NCBI RefSeq assembly: GCF_964340395.1
Contig: NC_135557.1
Span: 23,261,225 to 23,283,724, forward strand
Reading direction: 5' to 3'
Origin: Glandiceps talaboti
Lineage: Eukaryota > Hemichordata > Enteropneusta > Spengelidae
DNA length: 22,500 nt
The position numbers were made by a program, and so were the translations under genes. Below the pieces are notes generated by a model. The model was not told the DNA's origin. It was given only the letters and a program-made list of their open reading frames with translations, and did not search any database. This document shows, in pieces, positions 19,167 through 22,500 of this stretch (its first letter is position 1; each line of letters starts with the position of its first letter).

Positions 19167-19327
19167 TTGTAACTCGGAATTTTACGCATAATGCGACCAT
19201 CAGATGATCGCACTATGCGTGAAACTCCGAGTTACAACTAAGAAAGAGTTCCAGTACTACCAAAACTATTGCGCTCTGCCACTGTGGTATAGAGCACTGT
19301 CTTAGCAGATTGATACTCACCGAGTTA
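19165..19327. mobile_element. Second copy of the foldback element core (opposite orientation)
   Basis: An imperfect hairpin with 36-nt arms (19166-19201 and 19203-19238) is followed by 89 bases that match the reverse complement of 2499-2590, ending in GATACTCACCGAGTTA. Here the right-hand unique arm is complete and the left arm is cut off by TA repeats. In the intron 6 copy the left arm is complete and the right arm is cut off. Non-coding. Confidence 0.8.
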
Positions 19328-19844
19328 TATATAAATATAAATATATATATATAAATATGCTCTCCAAGATGATATATATATATTTATTTATTGAGTTAAT
19401 GAATGAATGAAAATACGTTAAGCGTAATCATCTAAATAATGCTAGAGTAAAAATAATATATACATGACGTATACATATATCTAATTATGTTTTATATTTC
19501 CTTTACAACTCTACACAGGCGACAAAAAGAAGATTTGTTCACGAAGATAATGCTAAATAACACAGATCCCATATTGTATGTTATATCTGCTATTGATTCG
19601 ATATATTTTCTTTATTTTCAGAAACTCTATTTGTTATTGACAAATTCAGCACACATTATTACAGTGTGCATTATGTTATTGATATATGTAATATTGTACA
19701 GGAATCACTTAATGACTGAAATGTGTGTACGTATTTATAAAACATTTAAGAGATCATCTCTTCAAATTCCAGTAAGATATGTATTATTGGTCATTAGCCA
19801 CGTGATATATATTCATTTTTTTCATTAATAATTAACGTGATATG

Positions 19845-20067
<223 letters not shown>

Positions 20068-20827
20068 CCGGAGTTTTCCGAAAACAAGCCCATCCGTAAA
20101 GTTGCCCATGGGCGATCATTTGGCAGGTGGGCGTCTATTGGGTTTTTCAGATTCACTACGGCAAGAATTTTGCCTTGTTATATTGGTAACGTTAGTTTTT
20201 ATTTAGTTTGAATGTTCCGTTGAAAAAAACCCATAAACTTAGAGTGTCAATAAAAAAAATGGGCGTTTTTTCCACGAGAAGAAAGTGATCGTGAAGGTAG
20301 GTAGGTAGTTACAGACACCTTTGTGCTGAGCCTGGTCGGTCAACAAGCCGGCAGATGACTCATGGAGATCCGCAGACGTCACTGTCAATGCGACACACTG
20401 CGTCTAAAATGGGTCAGGGTAATTTGCATGGTGAGTGTGGACACAAAGTGAACGAGTGAGAGTTGAAGTAATGTCATGTATAAATGAGTTCATGGAGATT
20501 TAACGAACGGTACAAGACTAATGTCAAGTTTTTCCATGGGTGAACAAATCGTTTTGTGAACTGGTGGTCGCCGGACCAGTGCTTAAAAAATGCAGTAGTC
20601 CTGCTGAAACAATTAGTGGTCCCAAGTCCCGCTAATGTGAAACTTTGAATCTTGCCTATGAATCTGTATATTCAGACGTACACCACTTTTAGTTGAACAA
20701 TATCCAATTTATAATAATAAATATAAAGTTGACATGCTTGGTTTCAGTCAATTGACAATTCTATTCTATTTGTAATGGTTATTTTTGAGGCATCGACGAA
20801 ACGAAAAACCTCGAATGACAACTTCAC

Positions 20828-21106
20828 TTGGATCTCAGGAAGGATCAGGAATTGACAGAAATATGCGACAAGAATATTGCATTATTGGAAAACAGTGTTA
20901 ATAATGGTTCAACAGTGCAGTATAACGACAAAAGTTGTACTACGTTTTGTCAAACTTGTCGGGAAAACCCAGACATTTGCAAACAAACCATCACAACTGT
21001 ACAAATATCACATTACAGTGCTAAAAAAAAGATACTATATGTAACTCTAGAATCAGACTGTTCATTTTGTGTCATGATGGTCAGTTGTTTTCCTATAAAT
21101 CCATAG
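20828..21106 (+). other. Open frame of unknown status, possible exon
   Basis: This 92-codon frame has a less biased composition than the surrounding AT-driven frames and is Cys-rich in its middle (SCTTFCQTCRENPDICKQ). An acceptor-like ATCTCAG precedes GAAGGATC at about 20838. I recognise no domain, and no donor could be assigned with confidence. It could be a downstream exon of the plus-strand gene, an unrelated exon or chance. Confidence 0.2.
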
Positions 21107-21301
21107 CTCAAAAGATTGACCATTTTCCGTGTTGTCCATTTAAAAGTTTACAGCCGTTCGCATTTCAGATTGGGTCTAAATTATTTACGAGATGGGTAGC
21201 CACACCACAAATGTACTTGAGAAATGGAACAATGTAGCTTATTTGAGAGGTAGTGTGGACGTCCTATGTTTACAGATAGTAACCATGGTATATAATATAT
21301 T

Positions 21302-21356
<55 letters not shown>
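21302..21356. repeat. (TG)n microsatellite
   Basis: About 55 bases of nearly pure TG. The open frames over it on both strands are repeat artefacts. Confidence 0.95.
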
Positions 21357-21507
21357 ATATCGCTTTATGTGTACCTACAAATACGGTGCTTTTTTTGTTT
21401 ACTGTTACCACTTTGTTTTCCAATAGATGTCTCCAGCGTTTACATATTACCTGGACATTGGAATTGTAACAACACGAATTACACATGAACATATGAAATT
21501 ATATTAC

Positions 21508-21556
21508 AATAAAGGGAAGTCTTTGTAAATACATAATAATAAAGTTGTTAGAATGT

Positions 21557-21652
<96 letters not shown>

Positions 21653-21665
21653 CGTGTGCGCGCGC
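21508..21665 (+). terminator. Possible polyadenylation site: two AATAAA followed by (TG)n
   Basis: AATAAA at 21508-21513 and 21538-21543, followed about 15 nt later by roughly 105 bases of (TG)n (21558-21663). A GU-rich element after AATAAA is the usual animal poly(A)-site layout. No gene can be attached to it firmly, and both components are common by chance in this DNA. Confidence 0.25.
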
Positions 21666-22500
21666 GCTATAAAAGTTCTTGGAATTGGCAATTGTGTTGC
21701 TTATTTCATGTACTGGGCATATCTTAGAATTCCCAGTTCATAACCTGGACATCGCGATACCCTATATCATGAACTGGTCAATTTAACCTATCCATTTCAT
21801 GAATTTGGCAATTTCACATATTGGGTGTGCATAGTTAACGTTGTACCAGCTCTGTTGAGTCATGTGTAGTATAACCTGTAACACTTATAGCCAAAATCTA
21901 GATATCGAAGATGTGTAATTGGTATATGAGGTTTTCCTCAGCCATTTGCACCTTGTTAGCAACGTTAACTTCTCTGGAACATAATCATCCATACGAAAAA
22001 CTCAAATTCTCACAATTATATGATTTTCACTCTAGGGATTGTGTTTACATTTTGTTTCGATACCTATAGTGAACTCTCCTATTTTTTGAATGCGGACAGC
22101 TTTTCAAATACGATAGATACCGCGAACTATACAAACTTACATCTCAAGATTTATGTACTCAGTAGACATATGTATACTTTATAAACACCTTCCCGTTAAC
22201 TGCAGCATCGAGTAATGATATTTGAAATTTAATAACATGACGTATATGTGGAATAACTTTTTCAAAACAGGTAGTGAAACATGAAAATAGTGTTGTTGCA
22301 TAATCTAAAATTGTGTCCTTTTGCTGTTAACACTTTCTGATGACTGTTCAATTCTCCTAACTTGACTTCGCCTACGCAATCATCAAAAAACAATATAACC
22401 TATGTAACTTATACATGGACAGTAATTGGGAATTGGAGATTGTTAGCCACTCTGTAAACACATAGTCATGATAATTCGGGAAATAATGATTCCATAACAA
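21666..22500. other. Unannotated right end
   Basis: No open frame, RNA gene or repeat that I can support. Loosely repeated phrases occur at 21678-21840 (CAGTTCATAACCTGGACAT, CATGAACTGGTCAATTT, CATGAATTTGGCAATTTCAC), possibly a degenerate short tandem repeat. Confidence 0.4.

Overview
This is AT-rich animal genomic DNA with GT-AG introns, long microsatellites and fragments of non-LTR retrotransposons. It holds part of a cluster of immunoglobulin-superfamily (IgSF) receptor genes. The Ig domains are of invertebrate adhesion or recognition type, and every extracellular Ig domain sits on its own symmetrical phase 1-1 exon. I cannot name the species. An invertebrate (lophotrochozoan, cnidarian or invertebrate deuterostome) fits best.

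Layout, left to right. (1) About 366-8848, minus strand: a ten-exon receptor gene. It encodes a signal peptide, a V-like Ig domain, a two-disulphide C2-like Ig domain, three nearly identical tandem Ig exons of exactly 267 nt, two more Ig domains, a transmembrane exon and a short cytoplasmic exon that may continue past the left edge. The exons assigned here total 2241 nt (747 codons), with every splice phase consistent. (2) About 9606-13800: a direct tandem duplicate of that gene's 5' part (intron 2, exon 2, intron 1 and promoter side). Its exon 2 is dead, and about 1.6 kb of extra DNA, including an unrecognised repeat and a LINE reverse-transcriptase scrap, separates its exon 2 from its promoter-like block. 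(3) 14668-18984, plus strand: a shorter, divergently oriented paralogue with signal peptide, V-like Ig, C2-like Ig, I-set-like Ig and a Ser/Thr/Pro linker with a hydrophobic C-terminus. It has no counterpart of the minus gene's exons 4-7. (4) 18985-22500: mostly non-coding, with TA and TG microsatellites, a second copy of a foldback element and no confident gene.

Both genes would encode secreted-pathway surface proteins with stacked Ig domains. Their head-to-head orientation, exon duplication, domain loss and a pseudogenised neighbour are typical of fast-evolving recognition receptor families (immune, allorecognition or adhesion). Which of these applies cannot be read from the sequence.

The least explained items are: a roughly 540-bp nested foldback element in intron 6 with a 72-bp near-perfect hairpin, whose core recurs near 19.2 kb; three Ig exons whose first strand differs while the rest is almost uniform; and an open, in-frame 120-nt intron that would add a hydrophobic segment if retained. 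All exon borders were deduced by eye from splice motifs, phase and homology between the two genes; no transcript data were available.
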